DNA of 64,000 nucleotides. It comes from VAZQ01 sp963756715 (GTDB lineage: Bacteria > Pseudomonadota > Alphaproteobacteria > Rhizobiales > Xanthobacteraceae). Below the pieces are notes generated by a model. That model was not told the origin of the DNA. It worked only from the letters and a program-made list of their open reading frames with translations, and searched no databases. The stretch covers positions 74,219 to 138,218 of the forward strand of contig CAVWOV010000018.1 of assembly GCA_963756715.1 (NCBI GenBank), in the 5' to 3' direction. Positions 21,436 through 32,141 of this stretch are shown piece by piece; position 1 is the first letter of the stretch; the number at the start of each line of letters is the position of its first letter. The position numbers and the translations under genes are program-made.

Positions 21436-21759
21436 TACGTCGCATCCGATCGTCACGGCCCCGCCGAGCCGCTGATGCGCCAGCATGTCGTAATCTTTGT
21501 CAAATTCGCCCGCCGGACGGTAGCGTCCGAACATCCCATCTGCATCTGAGCGACGCATTTCAGAATTATGTCGGCCCCGCTGCCATGGGTAAGAGCCCGG
21601 CGAAGATCGAAGCCGCGCTCGATGCGCTGCAAAAGGCGTTGCCCCGATGACCAAAACCGATGAGTCCGGCAAGACGAAAAAGAACCTCGGGCAATAGCGC
21701 CCAAGGCTCTGCTCATCGTACTCTCAATCTTTGTCACACTTCCAAAAGTTCGCCGCTCG
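21436..21759. other. Intergenic region with a possible gene scrap
   Basis: A short plus-strand frame ends YVGPAAMGKSPAKIEAALDA then LQKALPR (to 21650) and looks protein-like, but it has no start or recognisable family. It may be the 3' remnant of a lost gene. Nothing else is supported. Confidence 0.3.
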
Positions 21760-22248
21760 TCAAGCGGGCATCGCCGCCATCGCCGGAGACTTGATACGCG
21801 GGTCGTCGCCGTACTTGTTCGGCCCGTCGGTGCCGCGAATGAAGCCCAGCACGACGATGTAGACGAGACCGACGGCGCAATCGATCCACAACGCGCCGGT
21901 CTGGGCCATCGCGGGAGCATTCACCACCGTCAGCAGGTTGTCGGCGAAGCCCGGGATGAAGGCCGGCACGCACCACCACGCGGACAAATTCAAATCGTGC
22001 AGCCGTTTCACCGACATGGCGAGAGACGGATAAAGCAGGATCGCGGCCGCGACCAACATCGCGGCGCTTGTCGCTTTGTCGATTTGCTGGTCTTCGATGG
22101 TGTCACTCATCCATTGGCCGCCGGTGAACCAATGAACAAGCGGGAACAGGATCGCCACAAACCAGATGATCCAGACCAGGCCGGCCAGCCAGAAGTATTT
22201 GCGGGAGATTCGTCCGTCGAATCCCCACATTGCACGCCAGATGCTCAT
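21760..22248 (-). CDS. DUF805 family membrane protein
   Basis: Inner-membrane protein of unknown function. It starts MSIWRAMWGFDGRISRKYFW, the usual DUF805 opening, then has about four membrane segments (WLAGLVWIIWFVAILFPLV, ATSAAMLVAAAILLYPSLAM, ALWIDCAVGLVYIVVLGF) and the conserved KRLHDLNLSAWW and GTDGPNKYGDDP motifs. GGAG lies 6 bases before this ATG. An alternative ATG four codons upstream (22260) has a weaker site. 162 aa. Confidence 0.85.
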   Translation of the reverse strand: MSIWRAMWGFDGRISRKYFWLAGLVWIIWFVAILFPLVHWFTGGQWMSDTIEDQQIDKATSAAMLVAAAILLYPSLAMSVKRLHDLNLSAWWCVPAFIPGFADNLLTVVNAPAMAQTGALWIDCAVGLVYIVVLGFIRGTDGPNKYGDDPRIKSPAMAAMPA

Positions 22249-22656
22249 TTTCGACTCCATGTTGTTTCCACGGCGATGATCGCCGCAGCGGAGCGCGACC
22301 GTAGAGGCGCCGCCGCCAACGCGGTGTGATGGCCAACACAGACACGCGGGCTGCTCGAACATGAGTTGTTCGATAATGGACGCCACCGCTCCGCCATTGT
22401 ACCGCCCCGCCAGTGCGTGCCCGGCTGGTTGCTGATAATTCACCGGCTGCGCGCTTTTCCGCCACAAATTGGCGGCGGTGTGTATCCAGTGTTTGCCCAA
22501 CGGGGCGACAGTCCAACCGCGTGTTTACGGTTTCTTTCCGCGGCTGCGTGTTTTCCCCAATGCGCAAGGCTACCGAAATCGGATAGACTGCGCTCAGGAT
22601 GATGTGTTCGCGACACGATGGTATCTGTCGCGACGACATGATGGGTGAAGGCAGCC
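22249..22656. other. Intergenic region
   Basis: About 400 bases between the divergent DUF805 and DUF1194 genes. No gene, RNA or clear operator seen. Both promoters should lie here. Confidence 0.4.
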
Positions 22657-23400
22657 ATGATCCGCCTCATGCGTTTGGCGTTGGCGTTTGCCGCGCTGGT
22701 TCTCCCGCCAACCCCAAGCGCGTGGGCGGCGGAGCAGGTCGATCTGTTACTGGTGCTCGCCTCGGACGTGTCGCGCAGCGTCGACCATCCGAAATTCCTG
22801 CTGCAGCGGGAAGGTTATGCCTCTGCGATCTCCGATCCGCAGGTGATGAATGCGATCAGGTCGGGGCCCAATCAGAAAATCGCGATCTGCTTTGTCGAAT
22901 GGTCCGGCTTCGGCGCGCAGAAGCTCGTTATCGGCTGGACCAAGATCGACGGTTCCGCTCCGGCGCGCAAGTTCGGCGATCAGCTTCTGGAACTGCCGCG
23001 GTCGTTCGCCGACCGGACCTCGATCAGCGGCGGCATCGAATTTTCGTATGCGCAGTTCGCGAAGGCGCCGTTCGAAGCGCCTCGCCGCACCATCGACGTG
23101 TCCGGCGATGGGACCAACAATGCCGGCCGCGATGTGAAGCTGGCGCGCGACGACGTGCTCGCCAAGGGCGTCGTCGTCAACGGCCTGGTGATCTTGAGCG
23201 ACCGGCCGGTGCCTTGGAATGCCGAGCATACCAATCCGCCCGGCGGCCTCGAGAAATACTACCAGGACAACGTGATCGGCGGTCCCGGCGCGTTCGTGCT
23301 CGTGGCGGAGAATTTCCAATCGTTCGGCCGCGCCATCATCAAGAAGATGATCGCCGAAATTGCGTCGCTGAAGCCCGCACGTCACGTCCTGGCACGATGA
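22657..23400 (+). CDS. DUF1194 domain protein (von Willebrand A-like), exported
   Basis: MIRLMRLALAFAALVLPPTPSA is a signal peptide cleaved around AWAAEQ. The mature part has a VWA-like fold opening with LLLVLASDVSRSVDHPKF, where the MIDAS-like DxSxS is D-V-S-R-S, and later IDVSGDGTNNAGRD. 247 aa, normal for DUF1194. Probably a periplasmic metal-dependent adhesion or scaffold protein; the partner is unknown. The ATG at 22657 follows GGTGAAGG; a GTG four codons earlier is possible. Confidence 0.85.
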   Translation: MIRLMRLALAFAALVLPPTPSAWAAEQVDLLLVLASDVSRSVDHPKFLLQREGYASAISDPQVMNAIRSGPNQKIAICFVEWSGFGAQKLVIGWTKIDGSAPARKFGDQLLELPRSFADRTSISGGIEFSYAQFAKAPFEAPRRTIDVSGDGTNNAGRDVKLARDDVLAKGVVVNGLVILSDRPVPWNAEHTNPPGGLEKYYQDNVIGGPGAFVLVAENFQSFGRAIIKKMIAEIASLKPARHVLAR

Positions 23401-23718
23401 CCATTGCGGCTGTGGCTGGTGCTATCGCTCATCAAGCGCGCTGAGACCGCTTGCCGCACTCGTTGAGCCGGCGGTACCTTGCTGGCTTCGAAGCGGAACC
23501 CGATCGCTTCGTGCGATCAACGCGCAAGCCGGCTGTTTTGAATGCTTCCAGATAACCAACAGCCTGGAATAATTCTAAGATATTGAATTCTCACATCTAA
23601 TCCATTTGACGCGCCCATCGCTCAATCCTTACCTGATGGCGAACCGGCTGGGGCGAGGATACTGGACAGCCGCGTCAACGCAGCCATGAGGCCCGTCCCG
23701 GGCTGCAAGGAGGAATTG
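23401..23718. other. Intergenic region upstream of the iron-type binding protein
   Basis: About 320 bases, with an AT-rich part at 23570-23605 (AATAATTCTAAGATATTGAA). It probably carries the fbpA promoter and perhaps an iron-regulator site. I could not identify a specific operator. Confidence 0.4.
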
Positions 23719-24753
23719 ATGCATCCGCATTATGGTCGCGCGATTGCGCGCACCGCAGTCACCGCAGGCGCCATCATTATGACCGCAGGTCTTGCGCTCG
23801 CGCAGTCCGGCGAGGTCAATGTCTACAGCTATCGCGAAGCCAAGCTGCTCCAGCCGCTGCTGGATGCGTTCACCAAGGATACCGGCATCAAGGTCAATGT
23901 CATCTCGGCGAGTTCGGGCCTCGAGCAGCGCATCAAGACCGAGGGCCAGAACAGCCCGGCTGACGTCCTTCTCACCGTCGACATTGCACGCATCGAGGAA
24001 GCGGTGCGCGCCGGCATCAGCCAGCCGATCAAGTCCGACGTGCTCGACAAGGTGGTGTCCCCGCAATACCGCGACCCCGAGGGTCATTGGTACGGCATCT
24101 CCATGCGCGCGCGGGTCTTTTATGTCTCGAAGGACCGCGTGAAGGAAACCGCCATGAACTACGAAGATCTCGCCGATCCGAAATGGAAGGGCAAGATCTG
24201 CATCCGCTCCGGCCAGTACATCTACAACAACGCGCTGTTCGCGGCCTTCATCGCCCATCACGGCGAAGCCAAGACCGAAGCATGGCTGAAGGGCCTCAAG
24301 GCCAACCTGGCGCAGAAGCCGTCCGGCGGTGACCGCGAGACCGCGCGCGATGTGGCGGCCGGCAAATGCGATATCGGAATCGGCAACACCTACTACTGGG
24401 CGCTGATGCTCAACAAGGAAGCCAACCGTAAGCCCTGGGCGGACGCGACCCGCGTCCTCCTTCCGACCTTCCAGGGCGGCGGTACCCACGTCAACCTGTC
24501 GGCCGTCCTGCTGGCCCGCTACGCGCCCAACAAGGCCAACGCGATGAAGCTGATCGAGTGGCTGGTCGGCGAACATGCGCAGCACATCTATGCCGACCTC
24601 AACTACGAGTATCCGGTGCGCCCCGGCATCGCGATCAACCCGACCATCGCGAACTATGGGCAGCTCAATGCCGACCCGATCCCGCTCGCGAAAATCGCCG
24701 ACTACAAGAAGGCGGCTGCCAATCTCGTAGACAAGGTGGGCTTCGACAATTAG
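23719..24753 (+). CDS. Fe(3+) ABC transporter periplasmic binding protein (FbpA/FutA-like)
   Basis: Binds ferric iron in the periplasm for import. Signal peptide to about ALAQSGEV, then the family opening VNVYSYREAKLLQPLLDAF, LTVDIARIEEAVRAG, and the paired tyrosine region (IGIGNTYYWALMLNKEANRKPW). There is C-terminal Tyr in HIYADLNYEYPVRPG. 344 aa. A strong AGGAGGAA site sits 3-10 bases before the ATG at 23719. The permease gene follows after 256 bases; no ATPase gene is present nearby. Confidence 0.88.
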   Translation: MHPHYGRAIARTAVTAGAIIMTAGLALAQSGEVNVYSYREAKLLQPLLDAFTKDTGIKVNVISASSGLEQRIKTEGQNSPADVLLTVDIARIEEAVRAGISQPIKSDVLDKVVSPQYRDPEGHWYGISMRARVFYVSKDRVKETAMNYEDLADPKWKGKICIRSGQYIYNNALFAAFIAHHGEAKTEAWLKGLKANLAQKPSGGDRETARDVAAGKCDIGIGNTYYWALMLNKEANRKPWADATRVLLPTFQGGGTHVNLSAVLLARYAPNKANAMKLIEWLVGEHAQHIYADLNYEYPVRPGIAINPTIANYGQLNADPIPLAKIADYKKAAANLVDKVGFDN

Positions 24754-24938
24754 AGCCGATGCGATCGGGCTGAAACGATCTCCGTTTCCACTCGTCGCAA
24801 CGGCCCGAATTGAAGCGCAATAGCGCCGCTTGCGTCCCCTCCCCGCATAGCCCGTCGAAGACGGGCGGAACGCTTCGTCGGGAAGGGTCAGGGAGGGGGC
24901 AGGCATAAAGACTCGTGCGAATTCACACCCTCCCCACG

Positions 24939-24960
24939 CCTCCCCCGCAAGCGGGGGAGG
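24939..24960. repeat. Perfect GC-rich palindrome between fbpA and fbpB
   Basis: Arms CCTCCCCCGC and GCGGGGGAGG with a 2-base loop. It sits in a CT/AG-rich spacer (24830-24960) with other G-rich runs. It resembles dispersed intergenic repeats of this bacterial group and may also end fbpA transcription. Confidence 0.55.
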
Positions 24961-25009
24961 GAGCCCACCGCGATCGTGGCCGGTCCGTCTTCATTGGCAA
25001 GGCCGCGTC

Positions 25010-26654
25010 TTGCCCACCCTCACGGCTTCGATCGCGGTCGCGGCAGCGCTACTCGCGCTGATCCCGCTCGCCAGTCTCGGCGTCCTCGCGATCGGCGATA
25101 CCGGCGACATCTGGGGCCACCTGATCCGTTACGTACTCCCGGTCGCGCTGGTGCAGACCGGGCTGCTGCTGGCGGGCGTAGCCGCGGTCACGGTGATCGT
25201 TGGCGTCGGCACCGCCTGGACGGTGACGACCTTTTCATTTCCCGGCCGCGACGCGCTGATCTGGCTGCTGCCACTGCCGCTGGCGATCCCGACCTACATC
25301 GTAGCGTACGTCTACGTCGACATTCTCGACGCGCTCGGGCCCGTGCAGGCGGGGCTGCGTGCGATCTTCGGCTGGCGCTCGGCGGCCGACTACTGGTTTC
25401 CGAATGTCCGCTCGCTCGGCGGCGCGATTTTCGTGATCGGGCTGGTGCTCTATCCGTACGTTTATCTCGCGGCCCGCGCGATGTTCCAGACCCAGGCCGC
25501 GCCACTTGTCGAAGCCGCGCGGATGCTGGGCGCGCGGCCCTGGGAATTGGCGCGGCGCATCACGCTGCCGCTGGCGCGGCCTGCCATCGCCGTCGGTCTC
25601 GCGCCTCGCCCTCCTGGAGACGCTCAACGACATTGGCGCAAGCGAATATCTCGGCGTGCAGACCCTGACCCTCTCTATCTTCACCACCTGGCTCAACCGC
25701 AACAGCCTTCCAGGTGCCGCACAGATCGCCTGCTTCATGCTGGTGATTGTCGCCGCGTTGATCGCACTCGAACGCTACGGACGCCGCCGCCGGGCTTTTT
25801 CGGTCCCGACGCAGGATTTCCGCCTCGCCCCTCGCATCGCACTCAAGGGTCCGGCGCGATGGATCGCGACGCTCGGGTGTTTCACACCCGTCACGCTCGG
25901 ATTCCTGTTGCCGGCCGGCTACCTCGCCCGCGAGGTGATCGCGCGCGGGCTGCTTGAGGGCTTCGATCCGAGCCTGATCGGCCACGCACTGACAACCATC
26001 AAGCTTGCATCCATCGCGACTGCGATTGTGCTGCTGCTTGGCTTCTCGGCGGTCGCGGCGATGCGCTTCGTGAAACGCCCATTCGTCGCGGCGAGCGTGA
26101 ACATTGCGGGCGTTGGATACGCTATTCCTGGCGCGGTGCTGGCGCTCGGGCTCCTGTCGCCGCTCGTCCTGGTCGATGATGCGATCAACGGTCTCCTTCG
26201 GCTCTTCGGCGCCAACGGCGTTGGCCTCATCCTGGCCGGTTCAAGTGCCGCGGTCGTCACCGCCTACGTCATCCGTTTCCTGGCGATCGCCACCGGCCTC
26301 GCGCAAGCAGGTTTCGCGCGCATTCCGGCGGAGTTCGACGACGTCGCACGCATGCTCGGGGCCGGACCATCACGGCTGGCAAGGACGATCCATCTGCCGT
26401 TGGCGCGCCCGGCCATCTTCGGCGCTGCGCTTCTTGTCTTCGTCGATTGCCTGAAGGAATTGCCGGCGACGCTGCTGCTGCGGCCGCTCAACGTCGAGAC
26501 GCTGGCGACCTACATCTATCAATTTGCCACCCGCGGCAATTTCGAAGAGGGCTCGCTGGCGGCACTGATCATCGTGGCGATCGGCATCCTGCCGGTCATC
26601 CTCATTACGCAATATGCCGACAGCGCGCCGCTAGCCGGGCGCGCGCAGCGCTAG
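25010..26654 (+). CDS. Fe(3+) ABC transporter permease (FbpB-like), frameshifted near 25604
   Basis: Double-length iron permease with two fused six-helix halves. Each half has an EAA-type loop: EAARMLGARPWELARRITLP in the first and DDVARMLGAGPSRLARTIHLP in the second. One extra C at 25604-25605 shifts the frame: AIAVGLA continues as LALLETLNDIGASEYLG only after its removal. Corrected length is 547 aa. The start is set at TTG 25010, with no better codon nearby, so it is uncertain. Works with the binding protein upstream; the ATPase must be elsewhere. Confidence 0.82.
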
Positions 26655-26821
26655 TGGAGCCCCCTCCCCCAGGCCGACGGGGCTTAATGGCCGTCTTCTG
26701 CAAGTCAGGACAACGAACGATTGCAGCCTTTACTGCAGCGCGGTAGAAAATTCCGCCGGCCGACAGGTTGATGCTATGGTTTTCGGACCACTGCCATCGA
26801 GCGCTCAAGGACGAGGAATTC

Positions 26822-27530
26822 ATGAAAAAGGTCTATCCCGATGCCCGGGCGGCACTCGCCGGCCTGTTGAAGGACGGCATGCTGATCATGGCCGGGGGTT
26901 TCGGGCTCTGCGGGATTCCCGGAAACGCTCATCATGGCGATCCGCGACTCGGGCGTGAAAAACCTCACCATCGTGTCCAACAACGCCGGCACCGACGGGA
27001 TCGGCCTTGGCCTCCTGCTCGACACCCGGCAGGTCAAGAAAATGATCTCCTCCTATGTGGGGGAGAACAAGACCTTCGCCGCCCAGTATCTCGCGGGCGA
27101 GCTTGAAATCGAGTTCAACCCGCAGGGCACCCTGGCCGAGCGCATCCGCGCCGGCGGCGCCGGCATTCCGGCCTTCTTCACCAAGACCGGCGCCGGCACC
27201 CTGATCGCGGAAGGCAAGGAGGAGCGCGATTTCGACGGCCATCGCTACGTGATGGAGCGTGGCCTCGTCGCCGACCTGTCGATCGTTCATGCCTGGAAGG
27301 GCGACACCGAAGGCAACCTCGTCTACCGCAAGACCGCGCGCAATTTCAATCCGATGATGGCGACGGCAGGGCGCATGACCGTGGCCGAGGTCGAGAACCT
27401 GGTGCAGCCGGGCGAGATCAATCCCGACCACATCATCACGCCGGGCGTGTACGTGAAGCGCATGATTCACGTGCCCGATGCGGTCAAGCATATCGAGCAG
27501 CGCACCGTGCGCAAACGCGTCATGGCTTGA
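26822..27530 (+). CDS. 3-oxoacid CoA-transferase subunit A, frameshifted at 26918-26920
   Basis: Alpha subunit of a succinyl-CoA:3-oxoacid (or 3-oxoadipate) CoA-transferase, which moves CoA onto an oxo acid. MKKVYPDARAALAGLLKDGM and GGFGLCGIP are in the first frame; the second frame resumes TLIMAIRDSGVKNLTIVSNNAG. Removing one C from CCC gives GIPETLIMA and 235 aa. GAGGAATTC precedes the ATG. Subunit B follows after 13 bases. Acetoacetate, made from ketone bodies or PHB, is a plausible substrate given the phasins; 3-oxoadipate is the alternative. Confidence 0.85.
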
Positions 27531-27543
27531 AGAGGAGCCCGAC

Positions 27544-28185
<642 letters not shown>

Positions 28186-28357
28186 ATTCACGCGACACGC
28201 CGGAGGCCTGGAACACCGCGAAAACCGCGGCAAATGCGGCCGCTTACACCATACGCCAGCCACGAAAGCGACACAGAAGGGATTCAGGTTGCGGCTTCAT
28301 TGCCCCTCGGTATAGTCGTTCGGCATTATTGCCGAAATAGCCTGTGAAAGACGCCTC

Positions 28358-30382
28358 GTGACCGCGGCCATTGGCATCAAACGCCTGGGACTCGCCGTAG
28401 TGGCGGTCTTCGCCGTTGGCATCGGCGCGGTTCTAGTTTTGTCATTCTTGATGCCGACCGATCGCGTGCGTGAAGCGGTCAAAGCGGAGATCCGCGCCGT
28501 CACGGGACTTGACCCCGTGCTGCGTGGCGATGCGTCGGTGTCGCTGTTTCCAACCGGCAGAGTCAGTTTCGAAGACGTCAGCCTGAGCGATAACAGCACC
28601 GGCAAGCCGGCGCTCACCGCGCAGAAAGTTGTGGCGCGATTGCGCTTCTTTTCGCTTCTGGTCGGCCGGATTGAAATCGCGGATGTGCTGCTGCAGCAGC
28701 CGACCATCACCATCGTCTTCAACGCCGATCGCAGTTCGAATTGGTCAGGCCACGTCGAGACCCTTGCGCGCAACCTGCAGGCGGAACCGAAGCGGACGGC
28801 GTCGTTCTCCGAAATTCGGATCGAGAACGGCGCCATCATCCTGCGCGACGAGTCCTACAAGATCGTCGAGACGCTCTCGAACGTCGAGCTCTCGCTGGCG
28901 TGGCCATCCATCTCCAAGAGCTTTGCGGCGACCGGCCGCTTCGAATGGCACGACGAGACGATCAACGCGACCATCAGTTTCAGCGATTTTCTGGCCGCGC
29001 TGCGAGGTGACCGCTCGGGCCTCAAAGTCCGGCTCGCCGGCACGCCGTTGAAATTCGGCTTCGACGGCTACCTCAGCTACCGTCCAACCCTCAAGATGGA
29101 GGGCGCGCTCGCCGCCGATGCCACGTCTCTGCGGGAGACCTTTCGCTGGGCTGGCGCCCACCCGCTTCCAGGCGGCGGCTTCGGCCGCTTCGCGCTGAAG
29201 GCGCAATCCAATGTGGTGGGCGGGACCATCGGGCTGTCCGGTGTGCATATCGAACTCGATGGCAACTCCGGCGAAGGCGTGCTGACGTTCGCAACCGACG
29301 GACGGCAGACGCTCCAGGGGACGCTGGCTACCGAGTTGCTCGACCTCACCCCCTACGTCTCAACCGTGCGCCTGTTGGCGAGCGGCGAGCGGGGCTGGGA
29401 CCGCAGACCCATCGAGATCGAGGGTTACAGCTCCCTGGACGTCGACCTTCGGCTCTCCGCCGCCAAGGTCAACGTGACAACCGTCAAGCTTGGCCGCACG
29501 GCCGTGGCCGCAAACCTGCGCGGCCACAATCTCAGCGTTGCGATCGGAGAATCCGAAGCATTTGGCGGCGTCGTGAAGGGCACGTTCGGCCTGGCGAGGT
29601 CGCAGACCGGAACAGACTTGAAGGCACAGTTGCAATTCGCCAACGTCGATCTCGATCAATGTCTCGGTGAGTTGTTCGGGTTCAGGAGGCTAGAGGGAAA
29701 AGGCGATCTGGGGCTTTCCATCGCCAGTTCGGGGGCCAGCGTCTACGGCCTGACCCGGGGATTGAATGGCACCGCGACGCTCGTCAGCCGCAAGGGCGCG
29801 ATTGCCGGTATCAACGTAGAGCAATTGCTTAAGCGTATTGAGCGAAGTCCGCTCTCGCGCGGCAGTGAATTCCGCACTGGAAAGACCCCGTACGACAAGC
29901 TCAACGTCAGCCTGAAGGTCACACAAGGCAATGCAACCGTCGAGGACGTGCGCATCGAGGGGCCTACCGTCCGCCTCGCGCTTGCGGGCTCGGCGTCGAT
30001 ACCCGACCGCGATCTCGATCTGCACGGCACCGCGAGCCTGATATCACATGCGCCGAGCAGCACGCCGGCGCCACCGCCCGCATTCGAACTTCCCTTCATG
30101 GTGCAGGGCCCGTGGGACGACCCGATCATGCTGCCCGATGCACGAAGCCTGATCGAACGATCCGGCGCCGCGCAGCCCCTGCTGGACGCACTGCGCAAGA
30201 GCACCGCGCGCGAAGCCGTCCGTTCGGCAATCGAACGGCTCGGCGTTGGCAAGCCGCCTGCCGCCCTGGCCCCGGCGGAGACAGCCGCCAAGCCCGCCGA
30301 CACGGAGTATTCGCCAGCGGCCTCCGAGACCCTCCCGGCGCCCGAGCCTAAATCGACCGAGGTGCCGGAGGCTGCCCGGTAA
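28358..30382 (+). CDS. AsmA family protein
   Basis: Large envelope protein with one N-terminal membrane helix (LGLAVVAVFAVGIGAVLVLSFL) and a long beta-rich periplasmic part. The AsmA opening is PTDRVREAVKAEIRAVTGLDPVLRGDASVSLFPTGRVSFEDV and the C-terminal AsmA_2-like part is FANVDLDQCLGELFGFRRLEGKGDLGLSIASSG. The family is tied to phospholipid transport and outer-membrane assembly. GTG start at 28358; 674 aa. The C-terminal tail is Pro/Ala/Glu-rich and probably disordered. Confidence 0.88.
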   Translation: MTAAIGIKRLGLAVVAVFAVGIGAVLVLSFLMPTDRVREAVKAEIRAVTGLDPVLRGDASVSLFPTGRVSFEDVSLSDNSTGKPALTAQKVVARLRFFSLLVGRIEIADVLLQQPTITIVFNADRSSNWSGHVETLARNLQAEPKRTASFSEIRIENGAIILRDESYKIVETLSNVELSLAWPSISKSFAATGRFEWHDETINATISFSDFLAALRGDRSGLKVRLAGTPLKFGFDGYLSYRPTLKMEGALAADATSLRETFRWAGAHPLPGGGFGRFALKAQSNVVGGTIGLSGVHIELDGNSGEGVLTFATDGRQTLQGTLATELLDLTPYVSTVRLLASGERGWDRRPIEIEGYSSLDVDLRLSAAKVNVTTVKLGRTAVAANLRGHNLSVAIGESEAFGGVVKGTFGLARSQTGTDLKAQLQFANVDLDQCLGELFGFRRLEGKGDLGLSIASSGASVYGLTRGLNGTATLVSRKGAIAGINVEQLLKRIERSPLSRGSEFRTGKTPYDKLNVSLKVTQGNATVEDVRIEGPTVRLALAGSASIPDRDLDLHGTASLISHAPSSTPAPPPAFELPFMVQGPWDDPIMLPDARSLIERSGAAQPLLDALRKSTAREAVRSAIERLGVGKPPAALAPAETAAKPADTEYSPAASETLPAPEPKSTEVPEAAR

Positions 30383-30442
30383 ACGCGGTTTCGCTCTGCC
30401 TACGTCCGCACGACACCACGCGCGGTGTGCGGGCGCTCAACC

Positions 30443-31222
30443 TCATGGAATTTGCCCAAGCAGCGAGGCGGCGACAATGCCGGTCGCGGCGACTGCGATC
30501 AGAATCGTACAGATCGCATTGATCTCCGGCTTCACGCCGAGCCGGATCTCCGAATAGATCCGGATCGGCAACGTCGTTGCTCCCGGTCCGGTCGTGAAGC
30601 TCGCGATCACGAGATCGTCGAGCGACAGGGTAAACGCGAGCATCCAGCCCGACAGCAGCGCGGGCGCAATGATCGGCAGCGTTACGACGAAGAAGGTCTT
30701 CCAGGGCGGACAGCCGAGATTCATCGCCGCCTCCTCCAGGCTGGTATCGAAGCTCAGAAGCCGCGATTGCACCACGACCGTAACAAAGCACGTGGTCAGC
30801 GTGGTGTGAGCCACCACGATGGTCCAAAATCCGCGATCAACATTCATCGCGACGAAGAGCAGCAGCAGCGAAAGCCCGGTGATTACCTCGGGCATAACCA
30901 GTGGCGCGTAGACCATGCCGGAAAACAGCGCTCGGCCGCGGAAGCGGCCGTAACGCACTAACGCGACCGCGGCCAGGGTTCCGAGCGCCGTCGCGGCCGT
31001 TGCGGACAGCACCGCGATCCGCAGCGTCACCCAGGCGGCCTCAAGCATTGCGCGGTCATGCAGGAGTTCCACATACCAGCGGGTCGACCAGCCGCCCCAG
31101 ACCGTGACCAGCCGCGACGCGTTGAAGGAATAGATCACCAGAATGACGATCGGCAGATAGAGAAAGATCAGGCCGAGCGCGACCGACGTGACATTGAACC
31201 AGGATGCCCGTCGCATGGTCAT
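30443..31222 (-). CDS. Spermidine/putrescine-type ABC permease (PotC/PotI)
   Basis: Second inner-membrane permease of a polyamine-type importer. Six helices begin SVALGLIFLYLPIVILVIYSF. The EAA loop is EEAAMNLGCPPWKTFFVVTLPIIAP. 259 aa. The ATG at 31222 overlaps the stop codon of the previous gene as ATGA, so the much longer open frame to 32104 is the antisense-register shadow of that gene. Functions with the permease and ATPase upstream. Confidence 0.9.
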   Translation of the reverse strand: MTMRRASWFNVTSVALGLIFLYLPIVILVIYSFNASRLVTVWGGWSTRWYVELLHDRAMLEAAWVTLRIAVLSATAATALGTLAAVALVRYGRFRGRALFSGMVYAPLVMPEVITGLSLLLLFVAMNVDRGFWTIVVAHTTLTTCFVTVVVQSRLLSFDTSLEEAAMNLGCPPWKTFFVVTLPIIAPALLSGWMLAFTLSLDDLVIASFTTGPGATTLPIRIYSEIRLGVKPEINAICTILIAVAATGIVAASLLGQIP

Positions 31223-32133
31223 CGTCTTTCTGCGGGGTTCTGCATCTGCTGATAGATCACGATCGGGACTAACAGCAGACACAGCAGCACGACCGCCACG
31301 GCGGAAGCGACCGGCCAGTCCTTGTTGAGGAAAAATTCGGTCCACAGCGTCTGCCCGATCATCACGCTGTCGGAGCCACCGAGCAGGTCGGGGATGACAA
31401 ATTCGCCGACGATGGGGACGAAGCAAAGCAGTGCGCCCGCCGCGATCCCCGGCAGCGCCAGCGGCAAGGTGACGAGCCAGAATGTCTTCCAGCGCGGGCA
31501 ACCGAGGTCGGCGGCCGCTTCGATCAGCGTCTCGTCCATTTTTTCGAGCGACGCGTAGATCGGCAGTACCATGAACGGCAGGTACGAATAGACGATGCCA
31601 ATGTAGACGGCGGTGTCGGTCGAGAGCCAGACCGGAGCGGTATCGACGAGGCCAAGCCACAACAGGATTTGGTTGAGCAGGCCCTCGCGCTGAAGAATGT
31701 TGGTCCAAGCGTAGATGCGGATCAGGAACGACGTCCAGAACGGCAGGACCACGAGCACGAACAGCAACGGCTGCCAGCGGCGCGGCGCACGCGCGATGCC
31801 GTACGCAAGCGGAATGCCGAGCAGGAGCAGCAGCGCCGTCGAGCCGGCGGCGACTTCCAGGCTCTTGAGATAAGAGGCGAGATAGAGCCGGTCGCTGCCG
31901 ATGAAGACGTAGTTCTCGATCGACAGGGATTGCAGGAACCGGATGACGCCGGCAAATCCGGCGGCCGGATCGAACACCGGAGTATAAGGCGGCTGGGCAA
32001 TCGCCGTATGCGACAGGCTGAGCTTGAATACGATCAGAAATGGAACGAGAAAAAATAAAATCAGCCACAGAAACGGGACGAGGACAACCAGCCGCGTCCC
32101 CCATGTCCGTTTCCTGCTCAAAGCATCGACCAT
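31219..32133 (-). CDS. Spermidine/putrescine-type ABC permease (PotB/PotH)
   Basis: First permease of the same importer. The N-terminal helix is LVVLVPFLWLILFFLVPFLIV, then a periplasmic stretch with SIENYVFIGSDRLYLASYLKSLEVAA, and the EAA loop IEAAADLGCPRWKTFWLVTLPLALPG. 304 aa from the ATG at 32133. The upstream gene ends 8 bases away at 32142, so the three genes form one operon. Confidence 0.9.
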   Translation of the reverse strand: MVDALSRKRTWGTRLVVLVPFLWLILFFLVPFLIVFKLSLSHTAIAQPPYTPVFDPAAGFAGVIRFLQSLSIENYVFIGSDRLYLASYLKSLEVAAGSTALLLLLGIPLAYGIARAPRRWQPLLFVLVVLPFWTSFLIRIYAWTNILQREGLLNQILLWLGLVDTAPVWLSTDTAVYIGIVYSYLPFMVLPIYASLEKMDETLIEAAADLGCPRWKTFWLVTLPLALPGIAAGALLCFVPIVGEFVIPDLLGGSDSVMIGQTLWTEFFLNKDWPVASAVAVVLLCLLLVPIVIYQQMQNPAERR

Positions 32134-32141
32134 GCCCCCAC

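Noticed and set aside
30443..32104. Fusion of two polyamine-type permeases in one frame
   Set aside because: The first half is the first permease read in the wrong frame. The real permease starts at 31222 with an ATGA overlap.
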